Below, in pieces: positions 52,829 through 61,185 of a stretch of 64,000 nt of DNA (position 1 is its first letter; every line of letters begins with the position of its first letter). The position numbers and the translations under genes are program-made. This DNA is from UBA6136 sp044350805 (GTDB lineage: Bacteria > Pseudomonadota > Gammaproteobacteria > Methylococcales > Methylococcaceae). A model generated the notes under the pieces. It was not told the origin of the DNA. It worked only from the letters and a program-made list of their open reading frames with translations, and did not search any database. Location of the stretch: NCBI GenBank assembly GCA_044350805.1, contig JBILGU010000003.1, positions 62,001 through 126,000 of the forward strand, in the 5' to 3' direction.

Positions 52829-53640
52829 GTCCAAATATGTTGCAGGACGAGTTCAAGGCCAATGTCGCCCGCTCTTTTGGTCGCGCGGCGGGAACGTATG
52901 ATGGTGTTGCAGGGCTTCAGTGCAAGATTGGCCAGGCCTTGATGGAGGCGTTGCCTCTTCTGCCTTCAAATAGTGTCGTTTTGGATTTGGGTGCTGGGAC
53001 CGGTTTTTTTGCGCGACAGCTTGCCGCGACCTTTGCAGAGGGTCGGGTCATTGCGCTGGATATTGCCGAGCCGATGCTTCGTCGGGCGCAGCTTGGCCTT
53101 GAGGGATTCGCTGTCGTTGGGGATGCGGAGGCTATTCCCGTTCGCGATGAGGCGGTGGATTTGATTTTTTCCAACATGTGCATCCAGTGGTGTCGTTCAG
53201 CTGAGATCCTTTTTGCCGAAATCAGACGCGTTCTAAAGCCTGGGGGGAGAGTCATCTTTTCAACCTTTGGGCCAAAAACCCTCAAGGAGCTCCGGCAGGC
53301 CTGGGCGGTAGGGGATGATTACGACCATGTGCTTGATTTTAGTTCTGCCCAAGAGATTGAGCGTGCCATGACGTCGGCCGGGTTGATCTGGTCAAAGAAG
53401 TCATCCTGGATAGAGCAATGTCCCTATCCGGATGTGCTCAGCCTCATGCGAGAGCTCAAGGGGTTGGGGGCGAGAAACGCTTCAGTCAATCGCTCAAGGG
53501 CAATGACAGGGAAGGGACGCCTGGCAGCCATGATCGAGGCCTACCCTTTGTCCGATGGCGGGGTGGGTGATTCGGGGGTTGTCGCAACCTTCGAGATTCT
53601 GGGTGGCCAACTGCGGTGCGCGGGAGAGGGCTTTGAGTAA
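52822..53640 (+). CDS. bioC: Malonyl-ACP O-methyltransferase
   Basis: SAM methyltransferase of 272 residues that methylates malonyl-ACP so it can be extended by the fatty acid machinery to pimeloyl-ACP methyl ester. VARSFGRAAGTYD near the start and motif I VVLDLGAGTGFFARQLA are typical, as are SNMCIQWC and GGRVIFSTFGPKTLKELRQAW. The frame starts at GTG 52822, overlapping bioH; ATG 52837 is the alternative. It ends inside the bioD start region. Confidence 0.93.
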   Translation: MLSPNMLQDEFKANVARSFGRAAGTYDGVAGLQCKIGQALMEALPLLPSNSVVLDLGAGTGFFARQLAATFAEGRVIALDIAEPMLRRAQLGLEGFAVVGDAEAIPVRDEAVDLIFSNMCIQWCRSAEILFAEIRRVLKPGGRVIFSTFGPKTLKELRQAWAVGDDYDHVLDFSSAQEIERAMTSAGLIWSKKSSWIEQCPYPDVLSLMRELKGLGARNASVNRSRAMTGKGRLAAMIEAYPLSDGGVGDSGVVATFEILGGQLRCAGEGFE

Positions 53641-54331
53641 GGGTTTTTTTGTGACGGGAACTGACACGAGTGCGGGAAAAACCCATGTCAGCGGCGAACT
53701 GATGACATTTCTCGCCGCCGAGGGAATGCGCATTGGTGCCATGAAGCCCGTGGCTAGCGGGGGGAGTTGGGTCTTAGGAGAGTGGCGCAATGAAGATGCG
53801 CTTTATCTGGCGTCCCTTGCATCAGTCAATCTGCCATATGAATGGATTAATCCTTATGCGTTTAGGGAACCGATTGCTCCCCATCTTGCCGCGCGGCAAG
53901 AGGGGCAGCAGATTCGCCTTGAGCGGATCAGGGGCCAGTTTCAGAAGATCGAGGCGGAAGTTGATGGCGTGGTGGTTGAGGGCGCGGGGGGATGGCTGTG
54001 TCCTCTAGGGGAGGGCGTTGATGTCGCCGATCTTGCCGCGGACCTTGGGCTTCCGGTGATCCTGGTGGTCGCCATTCGTCTTGGTTGTATCAATCACGCA
54101 AGGCTTACCGATGAAGCCATTCGCTCGGCCAAGGTTCCCTATGCCGGATGGGTGGCCAATTTTATTGATCCTGAATTTACTGCCAGTGATGAAACCATGG
54201 AAACACTGGCAGAGTTTTTGGGTCAGAGGCCATTAGGAACGATTGGTTTCAGGGACGGAAATCCGGGGGTTGATCAGTATCGAAATAACCACTGGAATCG
54301 TGGTGAAATCTTGCGTCGAATGCTTCCATAA
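53633..54331 (+). CDS. bioD: Dethiobiotin synthetase
   Basis: ATP-dependent carboxylase of 232 residues closing the ureido ring of dethiobiotin. P-loop GTDTSAGKTH near 8-17, the KPVASG block near 35-40 and GAGGWLCPL are visible. The start is TTG 53633, with GGGAGAGGG at 53622-53630 and an overlap of eight bases with bioC; the frame is open further upstream inside bioC, but that would add a non-family extension. It is the last gene of the bio run. Confidence 0.93.
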   Translation: MSKGFFVTGTDTSAGKTHVSGELMTFLAAEGMRIGAMKPVASGGSWVLGEWRNEDALYLASLASVNLPYEWINPYAFREPIAPHLAARQEGQQIRLERIRGQFQKIEAEVDGVVVEGAGGWLCPLGEGVDVADLAADLGLPVILVVAIRLGCINHARLTDEAIRSAKVPYAGWVANFIDPEFTASDETMETLAEFLGQRPLGTIGFRDGNPGVDQYRNNHWNRGEILRRMLP

Positions 54332-54392
54332 GCTAGGATGCGACCGTGCCACAGAAGCGGCTGATTCCAGTCTGGACGCCATGTGAGGAGTT

Positions 54393-54899
54393 TTGCGCCC
54401 GGAACACCTCCCTCGACCATCGGTGACCTTCGACAGTGATCCTGAGACTGGCGTCATTCGGTTCGTACTGGTTTCCAATGGCTCCCTGAGTCGAGCTCAG
54501 GCCCATGGGGTTTTGCTGGCACTCGGTTTATTTATGACGCTTATAGCCGGGGGCTTTTGGGCACAAGGTCTTTGGCTGGTGTTGCCATTTTCCGGTTTGG
54601 AGTGGCTGACCATCGCCTATGCGCTCCGGTGGAGTCTCAGAAATTCTGAGATGATGGAAGTGATCACCATCGATCCGATGCGGGTGATGGTCGAGCGGGG
54701 CAGGCGCAGACCGGAGCAAAGGTTCGAATTTCAGCGTGCATGGGTCCGGCTGAGTTGGCGTGAGCCAAGGTTTCGGAGTTATCCAAGAAGCCTCGAGCTG
54801 AGATCCCACGGCAAACAAGTCGTTTTGGGCGAGTTTCTGCCCGAAACAGAACGTAAGAAGCTCATGCAAGAGCTCGGTAGAATTCTGAAAAATCAATGA
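54393..54899 (+). CDS. DUF2244 membrane protein
   Basis: Protein of 168 residues with two close membrane helices (GVLLALGLFMTLIAGGFWAQGLWLVLPFSGLEWLTIAYAL at about 39-78) followed by a basic soluble part (VERGRRRPEQRFEFQRAWVRLSW). This is the DUF2244 layout, of unknown function, found next to cytochrome oxidase genes in many proteobacteria. TTG 54393 has AGGAG just upstream. It lies 40 bases before ctaC and probably shares its transcript; an assembly role is only inference. Confidence 0.75.
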   Translation: MRPEHLPRPSVTFDSDPETGVIRFVLVSNGSLSRAQAHGVLLALGLFMTLIAGGFWAQGLWLVLPFSGLEWLTIAYALRWSLRNSEMMEVITIDPMRVMVERGRRRPEQRFEFQRAWVRLSWREPRFRSYPRSLELRSHGKQVVLGEFLPETERKKLMQELGRILKNQ

Positions 54900-54939
54900 T
54901 CCTGACCAGGGTCTCGGTGACCGGAGCAGAGAGGGTTAC

Positions 54940-56133
54940 GTGAAAAATTTAAAGGCATTGCTGGCGATTTCTGTTTGGGCGTTCGTAAGTGAAGCGCAGG
55001 CGGATTACGCTCTCAATCTGACTGAAGGCGTTACGGAGCTCAGTCGGGATATCTACGATCTCCACATGCTGATCTTCTGGATCTGTGTGGCGATTGGTGT
55101 CCTCGTATACGGTATTTTGATTTACTCGCTAGTGAAGTTCCGTAAATCCAAGGGCGCGGTTGCTGCTGATTTCCACGAGAATACAAAGGTCGAAGTGCTT
55201 TGGACCGTCATCCCCTTCCTGATTCTCATGGCCATGGCCGTTCCGGCCACCAAGGTGATGCTGAACGTCTACGATGTCTCCGGGGCTGACATGAGCATCA
55301 AGGTCACGGGTTATCAGTGGAAATGGCGCTACGAATACTTGGATGACGGGCTGGACTTTTTCAGTTCGCTCGATGCCAAGAGCAACGAAGCCCGCCAGAC
55401 GAATTCAGGAATTAATCCTGCCGATGTCCCCAATTACCTTTTGGAAGTGGATCACCCCCTCGTCGTTCCGACGGGCAAGAAAATTCGTTTCCTCTTTACG
55501 GGCGGAGACGTCATCCACTCGTGGTGGGTGCCGGACCTTGGCTGGAAGAAGGATACGATTCCTGGTTTCATCACGGATGGCTGGACCCGCATTGAAAAGC
55601 CGGGTATCTATCGCGGACAGTGCACAGAATTGTGCGGACGCGACCATGGCTTCATGCCGATTGTGATTATCGCTAAGCCGGAAGCCGAATATAAGCAATG
55701 GGTCGCAGAGCAGAAGAATGCCCTCGGCCATGTTGAGGCAGAGCCTGCCGAAACGCCTGCGGCGCAGGCGCCAGAGGCGCACTCTGCGCCTGCTGAGGCG
55801 GTTGCACCCGCTGCTGCGGTCTCAGGCGAAGACAAGCCCCATGTAATGGCTGAAGGCCAAAAGGTCTATGAAACCCATTGTGCAAGTTGTCACCAGGCCA
55901 ACGGTGAGGGTATTTCCGGTCTTTTCCCTGCGATCAAGGGGAGCAAAGTCGCGAATGGACCTGTCAGTGACCATATCTCCCTGGTGGTCAATGGCAAGCC
56001 GCCCTTGATGGCTTCGTTCAAGAATATCCTGAAGCCTGAGGAGGTAGCGGCCGTGATCACGTATCAGCGGAATTCCTTTGGCAATAACACCGGTGATGTG
56101 GTTCATGCCAGCGATGTTCTGGCTCATCACTAA
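54940..56133 (+). CDS. ctaC: Cytochrome c oxidase subunit II with fused cytochrome c domain
   Basis: Subunit II of 397 residues of a caa3-type oxidase. A signal peptide and two membrane helices (HMLIFWICVAIGVLVYGILIY; VLWTVIPFLILMAMAVP) lead to the CuA domain with H193 (DVIHSWWVP), C228, C232, H236 and M239 in the CTELCGRDHGFM block. A Pro/Ala linker joins a cytochrome c domain with heme site CASCH at 314-318 and a likely Met ligand near 366. The start is GTG 54940 with AGAGGG upstream. It hands electrons to subunit I. Confidence 0.95.
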   Translation: MKNLKALLAISVWAFVSEAQADYALNLTEGVTELSRDIYDLHMLIFWICVAIGVLVYGILIYSLVKFRKSKGAVAADFHENTKVEVLWTVIPFLILMAMAVPATKVMLNVYDVSGADMSIKVTGYQWKWRYEYLDDGLDFFSSLDAKSNEARQTNSGINPADVPNYLLEVDHPLVVPTGKKIRFLFTGGDVIHSWWVPDLGWKKDTIPGFITDGWTRIEKPGIYRGQCTELCGRDHGFMPIVIIAKPEAEYKQWVAEQKNALGHVEAEPAETPAAQAPEAHSAPAEAVAPAAAVSGEDKPHVMAEGQKVYETHCASCHQANGEGISGLFPAIKGSKVANGPVSDHISLVVNGKPPLMASFKNILKPEEVAAVITYQRNSFGNNTGDVVHASDVLAHH

Positions 56134-56162
56134 ATCGAATCCATTGAATTGAGGTGAATCCT

Positions 56163-57749
56163 ATGTCAGTTACGGCACTCCACGACGATCACCACGATCA
56201 TGGTCCCGCGAAGGGATTCATGCGCTGGGTTACGACGACCAACCACAAGGATATTGGCACGCTCTATCTTCTGACCTCACTGGTCATGTTCATGGTTGGC
56301 GGAGCCATGGCCCTGGTGATCCGGGCGGAATTGTTCGAGCCGGGCATGCAGTTTGTCGACCCATTGTTTTTCAATTCAATGACGACGCTTCACGCACTCA
56401 TCATGGTGTTCGGTGCGGTGATGCCGGCTTTTGCGGGCCTTGCCAACTGGATGATTCCGATGATGATTGGAGCGCCTGATATGGCTCTGCCGAGACTCAA
56501 CAACTGGAGTTTTTGGCTGTTGCCGTTTGCCGCGCTCATGCTCGTCAGCACCCTTTTCATGGATGGCGGGGCCGCTGCTGCCGGTTGGACGCTTTATCCC
56601 CCGCTGGTTCTGCAGACGGGTGCAGCGTTTCCTTTCACCATTTTCACGATTCACATTCTCGGGATTTCGTCGATCTTGGCGGCGATCAATATTATCGTCA
56701 CCATCCTCAACATGCGCGCACCTGGCATGACCCTGATGAAGATGCCGCTTTTTGTCTGGACCTGGTTGATCACCGCTTTGCTTTTGGTGGCGATCATGCC
56801 GGTGTTTGCTGGCGCAGTGACCATGTTGCTGACCGACAAATTCTTTGGCACCAGTTTCTTTAATGCGGCAGGCGGCGGTGATCCGGTGCTCTATCAGCAT
56901 TTGTTCTGGTTCTTTGGCCATCCAGAAGTTTATGTTCTGATCCTGCCCTCATTTGGCATCGTTTCACAGATCATCCCAACGTTTTCCAGAAAGACGCTGT
57001 TTGGCTACAGCTCCATGGTTTACGCGACAGCGTCAATTGGTTTCCTGTCCTTCATCGTCTGGGCTCATCATCAGTACACCGTCGGGATGCCGATCGAGGG
57101 TGAGCTCTACTTTACCTACGCAACCATGCTGATCGCAGTCCCAACCGGGGTGAAGGTCTTTAACTGGCTGTCGACGATGTGGCGTGGTTCATTGACGTTC
57201 GAAGCTCCAATGCTGTGGGCTATCGCTTTTGTGGTTCTGTTTACGATGGGCGGATTTACCGGTTTGATGATGTCTATCTCTCCGGCTGATCTTCAGTACC
57301 ACGATACCTACTTCATCGTGGCTCACTTCCACTATGTTCTGGTTTCCGGTGCAGTTTTTGCCATCATTGGAGGCGTTTACTTCTGGTTGCCTAAGTGGAC
57401 GGGTCGCATGTATGACGAAAAGCTGGCAGCGCTCCACTTCTGGTTGACAGCGATCTCGGTCAATGTCTGTTTCTTCCCGCAACACTTCCTCGGTCTTGCC
57501 GGTATGCCGCGCCGTATTCCTGATTATGCGTTGCAGTTTGCCGAATTCAACGCATGGTCCAGTGTTGGGGCCTTTATCTTTGGCTTCTCACAGCTGATTC
57601 TTTGCTACATCGTCGTGAAAGCGATGAAGGGTGAAGGCGAGCATGCAACCGATGAGGTCTGGGAAGGTGCGCATGAGCATGGCCTTGAATGGCAGCTCCC
57701 CTCGCCTGCGCCATACCACACGTGGGAACATTCGCCGCATATTCATTAA
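56163..57749 (+). CDS. ctaD: Cytochrome c oxidase subunit I
   Basis: Heme-copper oxidase of 528 residues with about 12 helices. Ligands visible are the heme His in TTLHALIMVFG, the CuB histidines in FGHPEVYVLILPSFG (with the crosslinked Tyr, A-type) and WAHHQYTVGM, and the heme histidines in YFIVAHFHYVLVSG. GTG 56154 is in frame, but GAGGTG at 56151-56156 suits ATG 56163. The His-rich start (HDDHHDHG) is a local feature. It is the catalytic, proton-pumping subunit. Confidence 0.97.
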   Translation: MSVTALHDDHHDHGPAKGFMRWVTTTNHKDIGTLYLLTSLVMFMVGGAMALVIRAELFEPGMQFVDPLFFNSMTTLHALIMVFGAVMPAFAGLANWMIPMMIGAPDMALPRLNNWSFWLLPFAALMLVSTLFMDGGAAAAGWTLYPPLVLQTGAAFPFTIFTIHILGISSILAAINIIVTILNMRAPGMTLMKMPLFVWTWLITALLLVAIMPVFAGAVTMLLTDKFFGTSFFNAAGGGDPVLYQHLFWFFGHPEVYVLILPSFGIVSQIIPTFSRKTLFGYSSMVYATASIGFLSFIVWAHHQYTVGMPIEGELYFTYATMLIAVPTGVKVFNWLSTMWRGSLTFEAPMLWAIAFVVLFTMGGFTGLMMSISPADLQYHDTYFIVAHFHYVLVSGAVFAIIGGVYFWLPKWTGRMYDEKLAALHFWLTAISVNVCFFPQHFLGLAGMPRRIPDYALQFAEFNAWSSVGAFIFGFSQLILCYIVVKAMKGEGEHATDEVWEGAHEHGLEWQLPSPAPYHTWEHSPHIH

Positions 57750-57798
57750 CAAAGACGGACCGGGTAGCTATTGATGATGGTCTCCCCGGGAGTTTGAA

Positions 57799-57909
57799 AT
57801 GAATCTGAAGCAAAAAAATCTACTGACAGCACTCTTTCTTATAGCCTTTGCTGTAGGCCTCTATGTGTGGGCTATACGACAGGTAGTCGAGAGTGTGGGT
57901 CACCCGTGA
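57799..57909 (+). CDS. 36-residue membrane peptide (cytochrome oxidase small assembly protein)
   Basis: Short gene of 36 residues: a positively charged start (MNLKQKN), one membrane helix (LLTALFLIAFAVGLYVWAI) and a short tail ending GHP. GGGAG at 57787-57791 precedes the ATG, and its TGA overlaps the ctaG GTG (GTGA), implying coupled translation. Small single-helix proteins lie between ctaD and ctaG in many proteobacteria and are thought to aid oxidase assembly; this one fits by place, size and topology. Composition and coupling argue against chance. Confidence 0.75.
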   Translation: MNLKQKNLLTALFLIAFAVGLYVWAIRQVVESVGHP

Positions 57910-58445
57910 CGGAGGCATCCAAGAAGCCCGCGAATCGCCGAATCATTTGGCCCGTGGCTCTGTTTGTGCTCATCATGTTTGCTTTTGGATTTGCCTTGGT
58001 CCCGCTTTATGACGTCTTCTGCGAGTTGACGGGGCTGAATGGAAAGATCAAATCCGAGGCGGTCGCTGAGGTTGCCTTTAAACCGGACCTCAGTCGAACC
58101 GTTTCGGTCGAGTTTTTAACGACGGTGAATGGGGCGATGCCGCTCCAGTTTCGTTCGGAAGTGAAGAAGTTGAAGGTTCATCCGGGTGAGTATCACACGG
58201 TAAAGTTTTATGGAACCAATACGTCGAGCTCCGCGATCGTAGGGAGAGCGATTCCGAGCATCGCCCCGGGCTGGGCGACTCGGTTCCTTCAGAAAGTGCA
58301 ATGTTTTTGCTTTGACGAGCAGGCTTTCGGGCCCCATGAGGAGCGCGAGATGAACGTCCGGTTTGTGATTGATCCGGAGTTACCTGGCACCGTTGCGGAT
58401 ATGACGTTGTCCTACACGTTTTTTGACATTACAGCCCAAAAATAG
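57906..58445 (+). CDS. ctaG: Cytochrome c oxidase assembly protein CtaG (Cox11)
   Basis: Copper chaperone of 179 residues that inserts CuB into subunit I. One membrane helix (IIWPVALFVLIMFAFGFALVPLYDVFCELTG) is followed by a periplasmic immunoglobulin-like domain with the copper-binding CFC motif in KVQCFCFDEQ and the end MTLSYTFFD. GTG 57906 overlaps the stop of the small membrane peptide. It lies in the usual place between ctaD and ctaE. Confidence 0.95.
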   Translation: MTEASKKPANRRIIWPVALFVLIMFAFGFALVPLYDVFCELTGLNGKIKSEAVAEVAFKPDLSRTVSVEFLTTVNGAMPLQFRSEVKKLKVHPGEYHTVKFYGTNTSSSAIVGRAIPSIAPGWATRFLQKVQCFCFDEQAFGPHEEREMNVRFVIDPELPGTVADMTLSYTFFDITAQK

Positions 58446-58481
58446 GGCAAACCGAACTCAGTTAAATTCAGGGGAATAGCG

Positions 58482-59354
58482 ATGGCGCATGGATCTTACT
58501 ATCTACCTCACAAGGCCACCCAGCCGATCCTTGGATCGATTGGTCTTTTCGTGCTCCTTTTTGGTTTTTCTTCGTACCTGAATGGAAGCGATATCGGCGG
58601 TACGATGATGATCGTCGGTGCTACGGTCGTGATCTTGATGATGTTCCTCTGGTTTGGGGAGGTTATTCGCGAAAGTATTGGAGGGCTCTATAACGATCAG
58701 GTGGATGTGTCCTTCAAGATGGGCATGATCTGGTTCATTACCTCTGAGGTGTTTTTCTTTGCAGCCTTCTTCGGCGCCCTTTGGTATGCCAGGGTTCTGG
58801 CCTTGCCCTGGATGGGCGGTGAGGGCTCGGGTGAGTTTACTCATCAATATCTGTGGGATACGTTCCAGAATGTCTGGCCGACCAATGGTCCAGAACATAT
58901 CGGGGGACATGAAGGTGGTGAGTTCGAGCCCATGGCGGCATGGGGGATTCCGGCGCTGAATACATTGATTCTTCTGACCAGTGGCGCCACGATTACCTGG
59001 TCTCATTGGGGGCTTCTGAAGGACGATCGCAAGCAGCTGATTATCGGATTGGCGCTGACCGTGGCTCTTGGATTCTTGTTCGTCTTCTTCCAGGGTCTGG
59101 AATATCACGAAGCCTATACGGAGATGGGGTTGACCCTTGGAACCGGAATCTACGGTTCCACCTTCTTCATGCTGACCGGATTTCACGGACTGCATGTGAC
59201 CATTGGTGCGATCATGCTGACCGTGGTTCTCATCAGAAGCATTCGGGGCCACTTCTCCAGCAAGCACCATTTCGCGTTCGAAGCCGCTGCATGGTACTGG
59301 CACTTCGTGGACGTGGTCTGGTTGGGTCTCTTTATTTTCGTTTACTGGCTCTAG
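58482..59354 (+). CDS. ctaE: Cytochrome c oxidase subunit III
   Basis: Subunit of 290 residues with seven membrane helices, lipid-binding, stabilising the oxidase core. Typical blocks are MGMIWFITSEVFFFAAFFGALWYARVLALP, LNTLILLTSGATITWSHW, GLEYHEAYTEMGLTLGTGIYGSTFFMLTGFHGLHVTIG and WHFVDVVWLGLFIFVYWL. AGGGGA precedes the ATG. It ends the oxidase run, before a strong terminator; no surf1, ctaA or ctaB follows in this window. Confidence 0.96.
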   Translation: MAHGSYYLPHKATQPILGSIGLFVLLFGFSSYLNGSDIGGTMMIVGATVVILMMFLWFGEVIRESIGGLYNDQVDVSFKMGMIWFITSEVFFFAAFFGALWYARVLALPWMGGEGSGEFTHQYLWDTFQNVWPTNGPEHIGGHEGGEFEPMAAWGIPALNTLILLTSGATITWSHWGLLKDDRKQLIIGLALTVALGFLFVFFQGLEYHEAYTEMGLTLGTGIYGSTFFMLTGFHGLHVTIGAIMLTVVLIRSIRGHFSSKHHFAFEAAAWYWHFVDVVWLGLFIFVYWL

Positions 59355-59370
59355 CGCCGAAACGATCTCA

Positions 59371-59402
59371 AAAAAAACGCAGCTTTGGCTGCGTTTTTTT
59401 TT
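59371..59402. terminator. Strong bidirectional terminator between ctaE and hslO
   Basis: AAAAAAACGCAGC - TTTG - GCTGCGTTTTTTTTT. The 8-bp GC core and A/T arms make a perfect inverted repeat with a T run on both strands, serving the convergent ctaE and hslO. Confidence 0.95.
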
Positions 59403-60273
59403 AATGTTGGCTTGGATGCGGATGCCGCGAGGTCGTTTTGTCGTTGAAGAGCGCGCCAATATCGACCTGATCAAATCGATAGAGCCTATTGCAGAAATCG
59501 CAATGAACCTCGACGGCCCCTTCGCGAGACAGGATGTCTTCTATTTCAGCTGCGCCGAGCGTCAGAAGGACGGTTTCAATGCGCTCGCGATTGCAGTTGC
59601 AGCGAAACAGAACCGGCTCGTGTTCTATGATGCGAACGTCTTCCTCGTTATAGAGCCGATAGAGGAGTTGCTCTGATGGCAGTTCACGCAATTCCTCCCG
59701 GGTCAGAGTCTCCGTAAGATGAAGGATCCGGTTCCAGTCATCTGCTGTGCGATTCTTATCTGGAAGGATCTGAAGGAAGATTCCGGTTGCCATGTCAGTG
59801 TCCGCATCAAGCCAGAGGCGCGTCGGAAGCTGTTCTGATTGCTGAAAGTAGCTCTCGAGGGTTTCCGCAATGGAATTGCCTTCGACGGCTACAATGCCCT
59901 GGTAAGGCTCGTGATTCTGATTCTGGATCGTAATGACCAAGCGTCCGTCCGGAAGAAGATGCTGAAAGTCATCGACTGCAAGATCGGGCGCCCAATGCGC
60001 CAGCCCACGGATCGTCCGTTGGTGTGTGGTTTGTGCGACGATCGTCTTGAGGGGGCCAGCGCTTTGAATCTGAAGGATCAGTGAGCCTTCGAATTTGATG
60101 GTCCCTGAAAGAAGAACGGTGGCGCAAAGAGACTCTCCAAGGATCGCCGCGACTTGGGCAGGATAGCGGGTGAGCCCTTGCGTTTGCTTCCAAGACTCAT
60201 TCAGTCGGACGATCTCGCCGCGGATCCCGAGGGATTCAAAATAAAACCGTTGAAAGAAATCGCTGGATGCCAT
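59401..60273 (-). CDS. hslO: Redox-regulated chaperone Hsp33
   Basis: Holdase of 290 residues that is switched on by oxidation. The four zinc cysteines are C225 and C227 (CNC) and C258 and C261 (CDFC); release of zinc with disulfide formation activates the protein. The amino domain contains VAAILGESLCATVLLSGTIKFEGSLILQIQ. It is convergent with ctaE and divergent from msrA; both neighbours deal with oxidative damage. Confidence 0.95.
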   Translation of the reverse strand: MASSDFFQRFYFESLGIRGEIVRLNESWKQTQGLTRYPAQVAAILGESLCATVLLSGTIKFEGSLILQIQSAGPLKTIVAQTTHQRTIRGLAHWAPDLAVDDFQHLLPDGRLVITIQNQNHEPYQGIVAVEGNSIAETLESYFQQSEQLPTRLWLDADTDMATGIFLQILPDKNRTADDWNRILHLTETLTREELRELPSEQLLYRLYNEEDVRIIEHEPVLFRCNCNRERIETVLLTLGAAEIEDILSREGAVEVHCDFCNRLYRFDQVDIGALFNDKTTSRHPHPSQH

Positions 60274-60345
60274 CGCAATGTCGGGGTGGAATTTTGCTAA
60301 GGGCGTCGAGTCTACACTAGCTCACTCACGCCAACTCGAGAGGAA

Positions 60346-61005
60346 ATGATGTTTGACTTGAAGCGATTTGGATTGGGTCGGAACCATGAGGTACCAGTCG
60401 GAAGAGAGCAGCCGATGGAGATTAAAGGCCAACACCTGGTGCTTGGAGCCGGAATTGTGCCGCCATTTCCTGATCATTGTCGGGAGTTGATGCTGGGAAT
60501 GGGGTGCTTCTGGGGGGCTGAAAGACGCCTCTGGCAGATTCCCGGGATGTATGACACAGCGGTAGGCTATGCAGGAGGGGAGACGCCCCATCCGACCTAT
60601 GAGGAAGTGTGCACGGGAAGAACCGGGCATGCGGAAGTGGTCAGAGTGGTTTTTGACCCAGAGAGGGTTTCATTAGATACCGTACTGAAGGTGTTTTGGG
60701 AGTCACACGATCCCACGCAGGGTATGAGGCAAGGTAACGACATTGGGAGCCAATATCGGTCTGCCATTTATGTTGATCGCGAGGACTGGCTTGAGGTGGT
60801 TTCTGCCAGTAAATTGGCCTACGAATCAAATATTCGTGCCAATGGGGTGCGTTCGGCGATAACCACTGAAATTTTGCTGGCGCCGCCGTTTTACTATGCG
60901 GAACAATATCATCAGCAATATCTTGCAAAAAATCCGGATGGATATTGTGGTTTGAGAGGGTTGGGGATTGGCTATGAGTGCAATCCACCCGAGTTTCGGG
61001 CATAA
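60346..61005 (+). CDS. msrA: Peptide methionine (S)-S-oxide reductase
   Basis: Methionine sulfoxide reductase A of 219 residues. The active site is GCFWGAER with C54; VGYAGGETPHPTYEEVCTGRTGHAEVVRVVFDP and the late EQYHQQYLAKNPDGYCGLRGLG, with a possible resolving Cys, are typical. The amino-terminal extension of about 40 residues before GCFWG is like that of E. coli MsrA. GAGAGGA at 60339-60344 precedes ATG 60346. It is divergent from hslO; the candidate small RNA on the other strand overlaps its 3' end region. Confidence 0.95.
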   Translation: MMFDLKRFGLGRNHEVPVGREQPMEIKGQHLVLGAGIVPPFPDHCRELMLGMGCFWGAERRLWQIPGMYDTAVGYAGGETPHPTYEEVCTGRTGHAEVVRVVFDPERVSLDTVLKVFWESHDPTQGMRQGNDIGSQYRSAIYVDREDWLEVVSASKLAYESNIRANGVRSAITTEILLAPPFYYAEQYHQQYLAKNPDGYCGLRGLGIGYECNPPEFRA

Positions 61006-61094
61006 AAAAAGCAGGGTCATTAGCCCTGCTACATATAAGGAGGATGGTATCCGAGAGTAATGGATACCGGCTGTCAGGTGTTGCTCTGAACAGT
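61003..61094 (-). ncRNA. Candidate trans-acting small RNA, about 90 nt
   Basis: Read on the minus strand this stretch has three stem-loops. The first is CTGTTCAG/CTGACAG with one bulged T. The second is GGTATCC/GGATACC (61068-61062 and 61052-61046) with a nine-base loop. A single-stranded linker follows with CCTCC (61043-61039), which could pair with Shine-Dalgarno sequences. The last is AGCAGGG/CCCTGCT (61030-61010) followed by seven T, a strong Rho-independent terminator. A TAAAAT -10 box at 61106-61101 would give a start near 61094. No protein-coding frame explains the structure. The gene is antisense to the msrA 3' end only by its tail. Confidence 0.55.
61010..61030 (-). terminator. Rho-independent terminator on the minus strand
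   Basis: AGCAGGG - CTAATGA - CCCTGCT, a perfect 7-bp stem followed on the minus strand by TTTTTTT (61009-61004). On the plus strand there is no T run, so it does not act well as an msrA terminator. The next annotated minus-strand gene downstream is hslO, which starts far away, so it serves a transcript that begins nearby. Confidence 0.75.
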
Positions 61095-61130
61095 GATGAA
61101 ATTTTATCGGTGGCTTTAGATTTCAGGAAT

Positions 61131-61145
61131 GTGGCAAATTGACGC
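61131..61145. promoter_or_regulatory. Candidate RegA/PrrA-type binding site
   Basis: GTGGCAAATTGACGC. The RegA/RegR-type motif that I remember is GNGRCRTTNNGNCGC; all fixed positions match except the central TT, which is AA. It lies about 44 bases before the predicted small-RNA start and overlaps the possible regB -35 (TTGACG, 61139-61144). Confidence 0.45.
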
Positions 61146-61168
61146 ATGATTTGTTAAGGCGCTAAAAG
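61139..61168 (+). promoter_or_regulatory. Possible regB promoter
   Basis: TTGACG at 61139-61144, 18 bases, TAAAAG at 61163-61168. The transcript would begin near 61175, only about ten bases before the regB ATG. Overlap with the RegA-like site would fit autorepression. Confidence 0.35.
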
Positions 61169-61185
61169 ACGAGTAACGACAGTCA

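Noticed and set aside
61044..61142. Plus-strand frame of 32 codons with AGGAGG before its ATG, between msrA and regB
   Set aside because: The Shine-Dalgarno touches the ATG with no spacer, the peptide is not membrane-like or family-like, and the same bases form stem-loops better explained by a minus-strand RNA.
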